Source of the DNA: an uncultured Roseburia sp.
Lineage (GTDB): Bacteria > Bacillota > Clostridia > Lachnospirales > Lachnospiraceae
Assembly: GCA_946002055.1 (NCBI GenBank)
Contig: CAMFYL010000017.1
Location: forward strand, 1-34,922
Direction of reading: 5' to 3'
Length of the DNA stretch: 34,922 nucleotides
The position numbers and the translations under genes are program-made. This document shows positions 25,570 through 32,898 of the stretch, piece by piece. A model generated the notes under the pieces. It made no database searches. It was not told where the DNA came from and worked only from the letters and a program-made list of their open reading frames with translations. The first letter of the stretch is position 1; each line of letters begins with the position of its first letter.

Positions 25570-26258
25570 TATCTATCCTCCGCAACGGTACCATGCTGAT
25601 CAATGTAATCAGCCACGTCTTTTTTGAATTGCTCCCAGGCATCCTCGTGATCCACATAATACTTTGGACACATCTTACCTGTTACATCATAATGCCGTAT
25701 CAAATCCTCCGTTGTCAAGTCGAATTTACCCAGAAGGAAAGCAGTAAGCTGCACTAAGGAATCATATGTAGCCGGTTCAAACTTGCCATCCTCTCCCATG
25801 TGACAACACTCAATGGCAATGGTGTCATTGTTGCGGTCATTGGAGGCATAGCTTATCTCTGCCGTAGGAATACACTGTACAATCTCGCCCTCCAAGCCCA
25901 CGATAAAGTGGCTGCTCACCATGGTCTCGTGACTATCCTTCAATCCCTCGAAATAATTGCGGTTCTGCATAGCCGTGGACCCCGGATTAGCTGTATAGTG
26001 AATTACAATGGCATTCACCTCTTTTAGGACTGTTCCCGGTCTGGAATATTTATTAATGGAGAGCAACTCCACATCAAGCTCCGGTTGCTCACTGACTACC
26101 TTCCGCGGCCTATGTTCAGATATTACCGTGGCAACACCCTTCCCTAACAAAGCAAGGAGTGTGATGGCTCCCACCGTGGCCAGAAAGAGGATGAGCACCT
26201 CCAGCATTAATTGTTTCTTTTGTCTCTTGGAAAATTTCCGTCTTCTCTTTTTTGTCAT
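25569..26258 (-). CDS. Membrane-anchored N-acetylmuramoyl-L-alanine amidase
   Basis: The 229-residue protein has a basic N-terminus, one membrane helix (19-40), and an extracellular Amidase_2/PGRP-like domain. Zinc ligands are His87 (VIHYT), His189 (IRHYD) and Cys197 (GKMCPKYY); Glu150 (IAIECC) is a further conserved acid. It cleaves the bond between MurNAc and L-Ala. No ribosome site precedes the ATG; instead a -10 TATAAT ends 6 nt before it, so the mRNA may be leaderless. Operon with PAP2 downstream. Confidence 0.88.
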   Translation of the reverse strand: MTKKRRRKFSKRQKKQLMLEVLILFLATVGAITLLALLGKGVATVISEHRPRKVVSEQPELDVELLSINKYSRPGTVLKEVNAIVIHYTANPGSTAMQNRNYFEGLKDSHETMVSSHFIVGLEGEIVQCIPTAEISYASNDRNNDTIAIECCHMGEDGKFEPATYDSLVQLTAFLLGKFDLTTEDLIRHYDVTGKMCPKYYVDHEDAWEQFKKDVADYIDQHGTVAEDR

Positions 26259-26264
26259 ATCATT

Positions 26265-26292
26265 ATTATAGCCTATTTTAATATTTTCTCAA
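26265..26292 (-). promoter_or_regulatory. Promoter of the amidase operon, probably leaderless
   Basis: TTGAGA (26287-26292), 16-nt spacer, TATAAT (26265-26270), then exactly six nt to the ATG, so the expected +1 is the A of the start codon. Confidence 0.65.
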
Positions 26293-26293
26293 G

Positions 26294-26323
26294 AAAAAAG
26301 GTATCCGCCATAAGCGAATACCT
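26294..26323 (-). terminator. Terminator of the lipoprotein gene
   Basis: A 10-bp stem with one G-U pair (26299-26308 with 26314-26323) is followed by a T-run on the minus strand. It directly abuts the amidase -35. Confidence 0.75.
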
Positions 26324-26330
26324 TCCCGTT

Positions 26331-26726
26331 TTAGCGATTTGTGGTATTGTTTGTGTTGTTGGTGTTTGAACCGTTTCTGGTATCTCCACCTGTCACATCA
26401 TCTACCACATTTCCAGCGCCATCCAGCACATCCTCTGTGGCATTGCCAACACCGTTTACTGCATCATCAATAACGCCGCCATTCTTGTTGCCGTTGTTAT
26501 TGCCATTGTTGTCACCGTTCTGGTTGTTGGTATTCTGGTTATCCTTGTTTGTATCGCTGCCGTTGTTGTTCTTATTGTCTGTGTTGTTGTCGGTTCCATT
26601 ATTCTTATTGGTTCCGTCCGTCACCTGATTGTTGTTGGTTCCATTGTCATTGTTACCGCATCCGGTAAACATTGACATCGAAAGAACTGCAATTGCAGCC
26701 ACCAGAAATGCTCTTGTTTTTCTCAT
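26331..26726 (-). CDS. Asn-rich low-complexity lipoprotein
   Basis: A 131-residue lipoprotein: signal peptide with lipobox FTGC (Cys near 23), then a stretch very rich in Asn, Asp, Thr and Gly, interrupted by a short GVIDDAVNGVGNATEDV segment. No folded domain is evident. AAGGAG lies 9 nt before the ATG at 26726; a TTG two codons earlier is less likely. Such tails are common in low-complexity surface lipoproteins; function unknown. Confidence 0.7.
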   Translation of the reverse strand: MRKTRAFLVAAIAVLSMSMFTGCGNNDNGTNNNQVTDGTNKNNGTDNNTDNKNNNGSDTNKDNQNTNNQNGDNNGNNNGNKNGGVIDDAVNGVGNATEDVLDGAGNVVDDVTGGDTRNGSNTNNTNNTTNR

Positions 26727-26823
26727 TGCCAATTACTCCTTTTTCCCAATTTTACCTTTTTTAAGGTATAGGAGTATTTTGCGCAGACCTGAAAAAACTA
26801 TGCGATATTTGCTTTGGTAAATG

Positions 26824-27180
26824 TTACATTTTTCTTTTTAGTGGAAAAATCAATGCAGACAGGTAGCCAAAGATCAACGCCGCAGAGATGCCAACTGCTC
26901 CGGACTCCAGTCCCCCTGAGAATATCCCCAGAAAGCCATCCTTATCAATGGCCTCTTTTACGCCTGTCCATAAAACATTTCCGAATCCAAGCAGGGGAAC
27001 CGTCACCCCTGCTCCCGCAAATTTCTTTAGTGGTTCGAAAATCCCCACTGCTCCCAGAATTGCGCCGGTGCAGACCAAAAGTACCATAATACGTCCCGGC
27101 AGCAGCTTTGTTTTCTCCATTAGAATCTGTACCAAAGCACAGATGATTCCTCCAATGATAAATGCTTTTACGTAATCCAT
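26824..27180 (-). CDS. spoVAE: Stage V sporulation protein AE (SpoVAE)
   Basis: The 118-residue membrane protein matches SpoVAE in length and in motifs: GGIICALVQILMEKTKLLPGRIM, then FAGAGVTVPLLGFGN, and a C-terminal helix pair. SpoVA proteins build the channel that moves dipicolinic acid into the forespore and out at germination. GGAGG lies close before the ATG. It follows spoVAD by 9 nt. The usual first gene, spoVAC, is not in this cluster. Confidence 0.9.
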   Translation of the reverse strand: MDYVKAFIIGGIICALVQILMEKTKLLPGRIMVLLVCTGAILGAVGIFEPLKKFAGAGVTVPLLGFGNVLWTGVKEAIDKDGFLGIFSGGLESGAVGISAALIFGYLSALIFPLKRKM

Positions 27181-27189
27181 AACTACCTC

Positions 27190-28203
27190 CTACCCTTCAT
27201 GTTCTATCACCACACCATGGGCAATGCCCGGCACATTTTCCCCTTCGTTAAAGCTGACCGGAGAAAGCAGTGCACCTGTTGGAACAAAGAGAACCCGCTT
27301 CCATTTTCCGGCCTTAATCCGCGGCAAGAAATAAGATGCCATGGTTGTGGCTGAACATCCGCAGCCGGAACCTCCGGCACAGGTGTGCTGGTCAAAGTGA
27401 TCAAAGATTTGCATACCACAGTCGAAATGACACTTGTCAATGGGATATCCGCTGATGTCACAAAGCTCCAAAAGGATTTCACGTCCAACCTTTCCCAAAT
27501 CTCCTGTGATAACAGCATCATAGTCTTCCTGTGTTCTCTCAAAATCTTTCATATGGTTCATAATCAAAGCCGCCGCCGCAGGAGCCATAGCCGCCCCCAT
27601 ATTCTGAGCATCCCTCACTCCCATATCCATAATTTTTCCCGTTGTCACCTCTGTAATCTTCGCATTGGTTTTCTTGGTGCCAAGCAAAAAGGCACCGCTT
27701 CCCGTGACGGTCCAGGTCGAGCATAAGGGACGCTGGTTGGCATACTCAATGGGAAAGCGAAACTGTCGCTCCGCCCCTGCAAAGTGGCTGGAAGTCAGTG
27801 CCGCCACCGTTTCTGCATAGCCTGCCGCCACAGTCATAGAGGCTAAGGACAAAGCCTCTCCAATGGTGGAACATGCCCCATACAAACCAAAGAGTGGTCG
27901 CTCAAAGCTCATCAGCCCAAAGGAGGATGCAATGGTCTGTCCCAACAAATCTCCTGCAAAAATATAGCGGATGGCATCAGAGGTAAGCCCCGCTTTTCCC
28001 AGCGCCATGGTCAGGGCTTCCTTTTGCATCTCGCTTTCTGCCTTTTCCCAAGAATCCGCCCCGAAGCGGTCGTCATCACATATCATATCAAAGCAATCTC
28101 CGATGGGACCTTCGCCCTCTTTTTTCCCCACCACAGAAGCCGTCTCTATAATGTATACCGGTTTGGGCAGGCGAATCGAATCTGCCCCTATTTGATACTC
28201 CAT
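27190..28203 (-). CDS. spoVAD: Stage V sporulation protein AD (SpoVAD)
   Basis: The 337-residue soluble protein has a thiolase-like fold that binds dipicolinic acid. Visible marks are PVYIIETASVVGKKEGEGPIG, FAGDLLGQTIASSFG, GLYGACSTIGEALSLAS and a C-terminal Gly/Cys-rich segment (GGSGCGCSATTM). GAGGTG lies 6 nt before the ATG at 28203; the GTG three codons earlier overlaps that site. Its presence marks the organism as a spore former. No forespore-type promoter could be assigned with confidence. Confidence 0.93.
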   Translation of the reverse strand: MEYQIGADSIRLPKPVYIIETASVVGKKEGEGPIGDCFDMICDDDRFGADSWEKAESEMQKEALTMALGKAGLTSDAIRYIFAGDLLGQTIASSFGLMSFERPLFGLYGACSTIGEALSLASMTVAAGYAETVAALTSSHFAGAERQFRFPIEYANQRPLCSTWTVTGSGAFLLGTKKTNAKITEVTTGKIMDMGVRDAQNMGAAMAPAAAALIMNHMKDFERTQEDYDAVITGDLGKVGREILLELCDISGYPIDKCHFDCGMQIFDHFDQHTCAGGSGCGCSATTMASYFLPRIKAGKWKRVLFVPTGALLSPVSFNEGENVPGIAHGVVIEHEG

Positions 28204-28296
28204 AGCAAACACCTCGTTTTTTCCATAATATACGGATAGTGTTTGCCACTTCTGTCAATCATATACATAGATGAGATACCAATATCTGCCCCCATA

Positions 28297-28324
28297 AAAA
28301 AAGGAACCTTACACAGGTTCCTTT
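28297..28324 (-). terminator. Terminator of the trpXYZ operon
   Basis: A 10-bp perfect stem (AAAGGAACCT, 28300-28309, with 28315-28324), loop of 5, then an eight-T run on the minus strand. It overlaps the stop of the last gene. Confidence 0.85.
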
Positions 28325-28620
28325 CCCTCACGTCCCCAACGAAACAACAAATTCATTTGAGCATCATAATTTTCCGATGGACGATATCGCTCTAATAATT
28401 TTACCAGATAGGTTTGAGTGTCATCTGCCGGCTGGAAATCAGCCAAGGCATTTTCCACTGCTTCCTTAAGTTCTACCGGCTGTGTGTTCTCATCCGCCTC
28501 CAAGGATGTGACAGATGACAATTTCCCGGCAGCATAATAAAATTCATAATTGCCTACAATCACCGAGGCTTGCATTTCTAATTTTTTTTCAATACTGCTT
28601 ACCGCTAACATTGGTACCAT
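28309..28620 (-). CDS. Small conserved-looking protein coupled to the tryptophan transporter
   Basis: A 103-residue acidic soluble protein (Val/Glu/Asp-rich, one Trp). Its ATG shares its A with the TAA of the ATPase gene, so it is translationally coupled as fourth gene of the T-box operon, and its stop lies within the terminator stem. I do not recognise the family. Context suggests a role tied to tryptophan uptake or its regulation, but nothing in the sequence proves it. Confidence 0.6.
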   Translation of the reverse strand: MVPMLAVSSIEKKLEMQASVIVGNYEFYYAAGKLSSVTSLEADENTQPVELKEAVENALADFQPADDTQTYLVKLLERYRPSENYDAQMNLLFRWGREGKEPV

Positions 28621-29393
28621 TAATTACCACACTCCACACTAATCTCATTGAATACGCCCATAATATCATCTACGGTAAGAGCCTGCTTCTCAGCTCCCGC
28701 CTTATCCATGACAGCATTTCCCTGATGCATCATCAGAAGTCTGTCTCCATACTCCACCGCATAACGCAGGTTATGTGTCACCATCATGGTGGTGAGATGT
28801 TTTTCCTTCACGATCTTGCCGGTAAGCCCCATAATAATCTCTGCTGTCTTAGGATCCAGTGCTGCTGTGTGCTCGTCAAGAATCAGCATCTCGATTGGAG
28901 TCATGGTGGCCATCAATAGTGCCACCGCCTGGCGCTGTCCTCCGGAAAGGGCTCCCACCTTGGTATATAGCTTATCCTCCAGTCCCAGATTCAAGGGCTG
29001 AAGCAATTCCTTATAATAATCAATGCGGTTCTTCTTTACACTCATGCCAAGATTATATGGCTTACCCTTGTTGTCTGCCAAGGCCATATTCTCTAAGATG
29101 GTCATATTGGCACAGGTGCCCTTGGATGGGTCCTGGTAAACACGGCCGATATTCCTGTGGCGAAGGTAATCCTTTTTCCTGGTGATATCCTCACCTCCCA
29201 CAAGAATCTGCCCTCCGTCCACCTCAATACTTCCACAGATAATATTCAAAAGTGATGTCTTACCGGAACCATTACTTCCTACAATAGACACAAACTCTCC
29301 ATCAGCAATGGTCAGAGAGAAATCTTCAAACAGGCACATCTCGTTGACAGAACCTGCGTTGTAAAACTTATGTATATGTTTCAGTTCAATCAT
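28620..29393 (-). CDS. trpZ: Tryptophan ABC transporter, ATP-binding protein
   Basis: The 257-residue ABC ATPase has Walker A GSNGSGKTS at 39-47, a Q-loop, the signature LSGGQRQAVALLM, Walker B MLILDEHTAALD and the H-loop VTHNL. It belongs to the COG1101 subfamily paired with COG4120 permeases and COG2984 binding proteins. Tryptophan as substrate follows from the UGG T-box and the known TrpXYZ systems of Firmicutes. It overlaps the permease by 4 nt. Confidence 0.85.
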   Translation of the reverse strand: MIELKHIHKFYNAGSVNEMCLFEDFSLTIADGEFVSIVGSNGSGKTSLLNIICGSIEVDGGQILVGGEDITRKKDYLRHRNIGRVYQDPSKGTCANMTILENMALADNKGKPYNLGMSVKKNRIDYYKELLQPLNLGLEDKLYTKVGALSGGQRQAVALLMATMTPIEMLILDEHTAALDPKTAEIIMGLTGKIVKEKHLTTMMVTHNLRYAVEYGDRLLMMHQGNAVMDKAGAEKQALTVDDIMGVFNEISVECGN

Positions 29394-30283
29394 GATGTAA
29401 TCCTCTTCTTTCCCTGATGTTTTTCAATGCGCATACTGATTACCAGAATCAGCAAAAACAGCACTGCTGTTACCAACTTCAAATCTGTGGACTGTAATCC
29501 CAAGCGAATGGCTGCTGCCACACATCCTTTGTACAGGATGGAACCTAAGATAACGCTAATAGAAAAGGTAAAGACGCTAATCTGTCCAAACAGCGCCGTA
29601 CCAATAATCACGCTGGCAAGACCAATCACCGCTGTTCCCACACCCATAGAGGCATCAAAAAATCGCTGTTGCTGGGCAAACATAGAACCGCTTAAAGCCA
29701 CCATACCATTGGCAATGGCAAGTCCCAAAATCTTAACTTTTCCTTTATCAATACCCATAGAAGTAACGATGGACTCGTTGTCCCCAACCGCCTTTAACAG
29801 ATATCCGGATTTGGTCTTTAAGTACCAATCCAGTACCAGTTTTACCACAATCACAATGGCAGCAATCACAATGACATTTTCAAAAGGAGCAAGGGCTCCC
29901 ACAAAAATCTTGTTGGTAAAGCCGTTGCTGTAAATGTTATCGAAATTGTAGATTGGAAGATTTGCCCGACCTGCAATGCGAAGATTTACAGAATACAGCG
30001 CCGTCATCATAATAATGCTGGCCAAAATATCTCTCACCTTAAGTTTTACATGAATAAAGCCTGTAATGGTTCCGGCTATGAGTCCTGCACCAAAGCTTAT
30101 CACCAATGTGAGATAGGGATTCACACCATTTGATATCAAAACAGCGGAAAGGGCAGCCCCCAAAGGGAAGCTGCCGTCTACTGTCATATCCGGAAAATCT
30201 AAGATTTTGTATGTGATATACATACCCAATGCCATAATGGCATATATGAGACCCTGCTCAAAAACGCTAATTAGTAATGTCAT
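29390..30283 (-). CDS. trpY: Tryptophan ABC transporter, permease
   Basis: The 297-residue permease has about eight helices and the family pattern of the branched-chain-type permease fold (KILDFPDMTVDGSFPLGAAL near residue 26, GDNESIVTSMGIDKGKVKILGLAIANG in the cytoplasmic loop, given here in part). It overlaps the ATPase by 4 nt and starts 22 nt after the binding-protein stop. GGCGGA upstream is a weak ribosome site. Confidence 0.85.
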   Translation of the reverse strand: MTLLISVFEQGLIYAIMALGMYITYKILDFPDMTVDGSFPLGAALSAVLISNGVNPYLTLVISFGAGLIAGTITGFIHVKLKVRDILASIIMMTALYSVNLRIAGRANLPIYNFDNIYSNGFTNKIFVGALAPFENVIVIAAIVIVVKLVLDWYLKTKSGYLLKAVGDNESIVTSMGIDKGKVKILGLAIANGMVALSGSMFAQQQRFFDASMGVGTAVIGLASVIIGTALFGQISVFTFSISVILGSILYKGCVAAAIRLGLQSTDLKLVTAVLFLLILVISMRIEKHQGKKRITS

Positions 30284-30305
30284 TTCTTTTCCGCCTTGTC
30301 TTATC

Positions 30306-31319
30306 TTATTTGCTTACTTCAATTTTATCATATGTTTCAGCGTCTGCAAACTTATCTGCCACATCCAAAGAAATCTTTGCTGCTGCCTCTGAATTAAAGT
30401 ATGAGCTTGGCTCAGAAATTACTTCAAATGGCATGTCAGAAGCTTTTGCCTCTCCCTTTAAAATCTTTGCTGCCATTTTACCGGTCTGCTTGCCCAGGGC
30501 AAAATAATCAATGCCAACTGCTGCCACACAACCGGCTTTTACCTGCTCTACCTCAGAACCAAAGACAGGAATCTTTGCTTCATTTGCGTGATCTAAAACT
30601 GTCTGCAATGCACTGACTACAGTGTTATCTGTAAGGTTTGTAATGCAGTCAACCTTGGTCACCATATCTGCTGCTGCCATATCCACATCACCAACCGTGT
30701 TGATACCGGTCTCTACGATTTCAAAATCATAATCCTTTGCATACTTCTTATACTCTGCAATGGTGCTGACAGAATTTGCTTCACTTGTTGTGTAAATGAT
30801 ACCAACCTTCTTGGCATCCGGCAGTACATTTCTTATCATAGCCAGCTGTTCTTTGACAGGAAGTGCGTCAGAGGTTCCTGTAACATTTCCCACTGACTTT
30901 CCATCCTTTGATGCAAGCTGTGCACCAACAGGATCAGAGATTGCTGTATACACAACAGGAATGTCTGTATTCATAGTTGCGTTATATGCACTCATGGCAC
31001 AAGGTGTTGCAATAGCACAAATCATATCCACTTTCTTAGACACATAGTTGTCTGCAATGGTACTTGCTGTACCGGTGTCTGTCTGTGCGTTGTCGTAAAG
31101 CACCTCTAAATTCTCGCCTTCCACAATGCCCTCTTCCTTCAGACCTTCCAGAAAGCCCTCTCTACAGTTGTCCAGAGAGCCGTGCTCTGCAAACTGTGCA
31201 ATACCGATGGTGTACTCTGCGCCACCCTTAGCTGCATCTTTTGCTGTCTCCTTGCCACAACCTACTGCTGCAATTGCCATCATGGCTACCAAAATTCCTG
31301 CTACAATTCTTTTTTTCAT
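30306..31319 (-). CDS. trpX: Tryptophan ABC transporter, substrate-binding lipoprotein
   Basis: The 337-residue lipoprotein has lipobox AVGC with Cys21 (MKKRIVAGILVAMMAIAAVGC split here as MKKRIVAGIL plus VAMMAIAAVGC). The ABC_sub_bind fold includes YTIGIAQFAEHGSLDNCREG near the N-terminus and the conserved VGIIYTTSEANS segment. GGAGG at 31329-31333 lies 9 nt before the ATG at 31319, so the start 24 bp upstream is rejected. First gene after the Trp T-box. Confidence 0.88.
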   Translation of the reverse strand: MKKRIVAGILVAMMAIAAVGCGKETAKDAAKGGAEYTIGIAQFAEHGSLDNCREGFLEGLKEEGIVEGENLEVLYDNAQTDTGTASTIADNYVSKKVDMICAIATPCAMSAYNATMNTDIPVVYTAISDPVGAQLASKDGKSVGNVTGTSDALPVKEQLAMIRNVLPDAKKVGIIYTTSEANSVSTIAEYKKYAKDYDFEIVETGINTVGDVDMAAADMVTKVDCITNLTDNTVVSALQTVLDHANEAKIPVFGSEVEQVKAGCVAAVGIDYFALGKQTGKMAAKILKGEAKASDMPFEVISEPSSYFNSEAAAKISLDVADKFADAETYDKIEVSK

Positions 31320-31416
31320 TTCTTTTTTCCTCCAAAAATTCATTTTCTTTTAGAAGCAATTGCCATCTTCTAAAATATGCATGATCTGGATTCGGAAAAG
31401 TCTTGGTGGCTACAAT

Positions 31417-31450
31417 AAAAAAACCGCCCCAGAAAAACTTCTGAGGCGGT
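31417..31450 (-). terminator. T-box terminator
   Basis: A 10-bp stem (ACCGCCTCAG at 31441-31450 with CTGGGGCGGT at 31423-31432), 8-nt loop, then T7. Its 5' part can pair alternatively with the T-box to form the antiterminator. Confidence 0.85.
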
Positions 31451-31690
31451 AATATAATCATTATCGCGGTACCACTCAAATTGGCTGCTATGCAACCCAC
31501 TCATTCCACATACCATCATACGTGCCAGCTTGTTAACGAGTCTGGTTCCCGTCGCTCCCTACTCCCTTGCGGTTTCAAGCACGCCCTCGCAAGTCCATTC
31601 CTCAATCTTCCCATTGTCATCTTCCACCACCGATGACTCTCTGTGAATGTTTCGAAAGAGTACTCCTCTTGCTCAACGGTTTAACTATGT
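31423..31690 (-). promoter_or_regulatory. T-box riboswitch, tryptophan (UGG specifier)
   Basis: The leader contains the T-box motif TGGTACCGCG (31465-31474) ahead of the terminator. The specifier loop reads GAA-TGG-ACTTGC, with TGG at 31595-31597, so it should read tRNA-Trp. Stem I includes AAGAGGAGTA and GGTGGTGGAAG-type bulges. When uncharged tRNA-Trp is bound, the antiterminator lets transcription into trpXYZ. The variable base after UGG is U, which pairs with A or wobbles with the G73 of tRNA-Trp. Confidence 0.92.
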
Positions 31691-31695
31691 TTAAT

Positions 31696-31724
31696 GTTAT
31701 ACTCTTTCTTCCTCCCATTGTCAA
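31696..31724 (-). promoter_or_regulatory. Promoter of the trpXYZ operon
   Basis: Perfect TTGACA (31719-31724), 17-nt spacer, TATAAC (31696-31701) on the minus strand. The start point near 31689 begins the T-box leader. Confidence 0.9.
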
Positions 31725-31736
31725 GGGTAAATTTTC

Positions 31737-31811
31737 GAGCCATTAGGGACAGTCCCTATTGGCACCTAGGTCTGTCCCTACTGGCACCCATATCTGTCCC
31801 CAATGGACACC
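31737..31811 (+). repeat. REP-like element, copy F
   Basis: A 75-bp full copy in plus orientation, with head GCCATTAGGGACAGTCCC and two tandem units. It lies between the divergent trpX and HAD promoters and is the only copy not next to a gene 3' end. Confidence 0.85.
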
Positions 31812-31832
31812 TCCTTAGAACTTTGGTATGAT
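31804..31832 (+). promoter_or_regulatory. Promoter of the HAD gene, -35 inside REP copy F
   Basis: TGGACA (31804-31809, in the last REP unit), 17-nt spacer, TATGAT (31827-31832). AGGAGGG follows near 31850. Confidence 0.6.
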
Positions 31833-31860
31833 GAAACAAGAATACCTAGGAGGGTAGACG

Positions 31861-32517
31861 ATGATTCACGCAGTTTTATTTGATATGGATGGTGTCATTA
31901 CCGACACCGAGAAATACTATAACCGTTCTTGGCCCATGGCATTCCACGAGTTTGGCTACAAAGATTTCACAAGAGAGGATGCTTTGCTTCAAAGAAGTCT
32001 TAATCACCATGACGCCCAGATACTATGGCAGGGTCGCTTTGGTGACGACTTCTGTTTTGAAACAGTTCATAAAAGAAATACAGAGATTGTCCTAAAAATG
32101 ATGGAAGAAGAAGGTATTGAAAAAAAGCCCGGTGTACCGGAACTTCTGTCCTACCTGAAAAAAGAGGGCATCAAATCCGCTGTGGTGACAGCCACAAAGT
32201 ACGATCGCGCCGTCAAGCGTCTTGAAGCCGTAGGTTTGGCAGACAGTTTTGATACCATCGTCAGCGCATCCATGGTAAAGATTGGCAAGCCACACCCGGA
32301 TGTGTATCTGTTTGCCTGTGAGCAAATTGGCGAAAAACCTGAGGATTGTATTGCCATTGAGGATTCGCCCAATGGTCTTCGCTCCGCTTCATCAGCAGGG
32401 TGCAAAACAATTATGGTTCCGGATTTAACGGGACCAACCCCTGACTTGGAAGAAATCATCTACGACTGGGCGCCAAGTCTTACGGACGTGATTCCCATTA
32501 TTGAAAATATGCAATAG
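31861..32517 (+). CDS. HAD-superfamily phosphatase, beta-phosphoglucomutase-like
   Basis: The 218-residue protein has HAD motif I DMDGV (residues 8-12), a helical C1 cap (about 16-90), motif II Thr (VVTAT), motif III Lys (KIGKPHPDVY) and motif IV EDSPNG. The arrangement fits the PGM-like subclass, which includes sugar phosphatases and beta-phosphoglucomutases. Substrate cannot be read out. AGGAGGG lies 7-9 nt before the ATG. It is a single-gene unit with its own promoter. Confidence 0.9.
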   Translation: MIHAVLFDMDGVITDTEKYYNRSWPMAFHEFGYKDFTREDALLQRSLNHHDAQILWQGRFGDDFCFETVHKRNTEIVLKMMEEEGIEKKPGVPELLSYLKKEGIKSAVVTATKYDRAVKRLEAVGLADSFDTIVSASMVKIGKPHPDVYLFACEQIGEKPEDCIAIEDSPNGLRSASSAGCKTIMVPDLTGPTPDLEEIIYDWAPSLTDVIPIIENMQ

Positions 32518-32605
32518 ATGCTTGACCCAACAAATCAGACGTGCTTCGTATGCGAAAGATAGATTGGTGAAATGGGGCATCGCTACAATAATGTGTCTAC
32601 ATTTG

Positions 32606-32861
32606 TGGGCCATATTTTCAAAAAATAACAAATAAGCCCCCACCGTCCCATCTCTATTTAGAAAACATAGGAACAAACGGGGCCTTAAATAGCAAACATA
32701 GGAAAAAAAGACCCCATAAATGAATGTGGGAAGAAGTAATGACAAAATAAGCGGGGCCATTTTGTCCGTAAAACGACAAATGGGCCCCGATTATTTATGT
32801 TGTATGAAGATATCTTCGTAATGGCGGGGCCAAAAACAGGAATATGCTTCTATACGACCCC
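32606..32861. repeat. Tandem array of four degenerate ~73-bp units
   Basis: Four units follow a rigid layout: GGGGCC, 24-25 nt, G-N-CCCC, then 37 nt to the next unit. Left anchors start at 32606 (TGGGCC), 32679, 32753 and 32826; right anchors at 32636, 32710, 32783 and 32856. Loops and linkers vary in sequence (linkers share AT at their positions 9-10). Each anchor pair is inverted and can form a hairpin; the third is the longest (GGGGCC ... GACAAATGGGCCCC). It lies between the HAD stop and the apt stop, where no gene is supported. The rest of 32518-32898 shows nothing else recognisable. Confidence 0.7.
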
Positions 32862-32898
32862 ATTACTGCATATAAGTTGATGAAAAGATAGGTTGTTG

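Noticed and set aside
28204-28260. Forespore sigma-G promoter before spoVAD
   Set aside because: A CGTATATTA-like -10 exists, but matches to the consensus are too few to claim.
32425-32760. 111-codon minus-strand frame over the 73-bp array and HAD 3' end
   Set aside because: It has no ribosome site, is antisense to the HAD gene and has Leu/Phe-rich composition from AT-rich repeats; the period is not a multiple of three.
32606-32861. CRISPR array
   Set aside because: Only 6-bp anchors recur; there is no 23-40 bp identical repeat, and no cas genes nearby.
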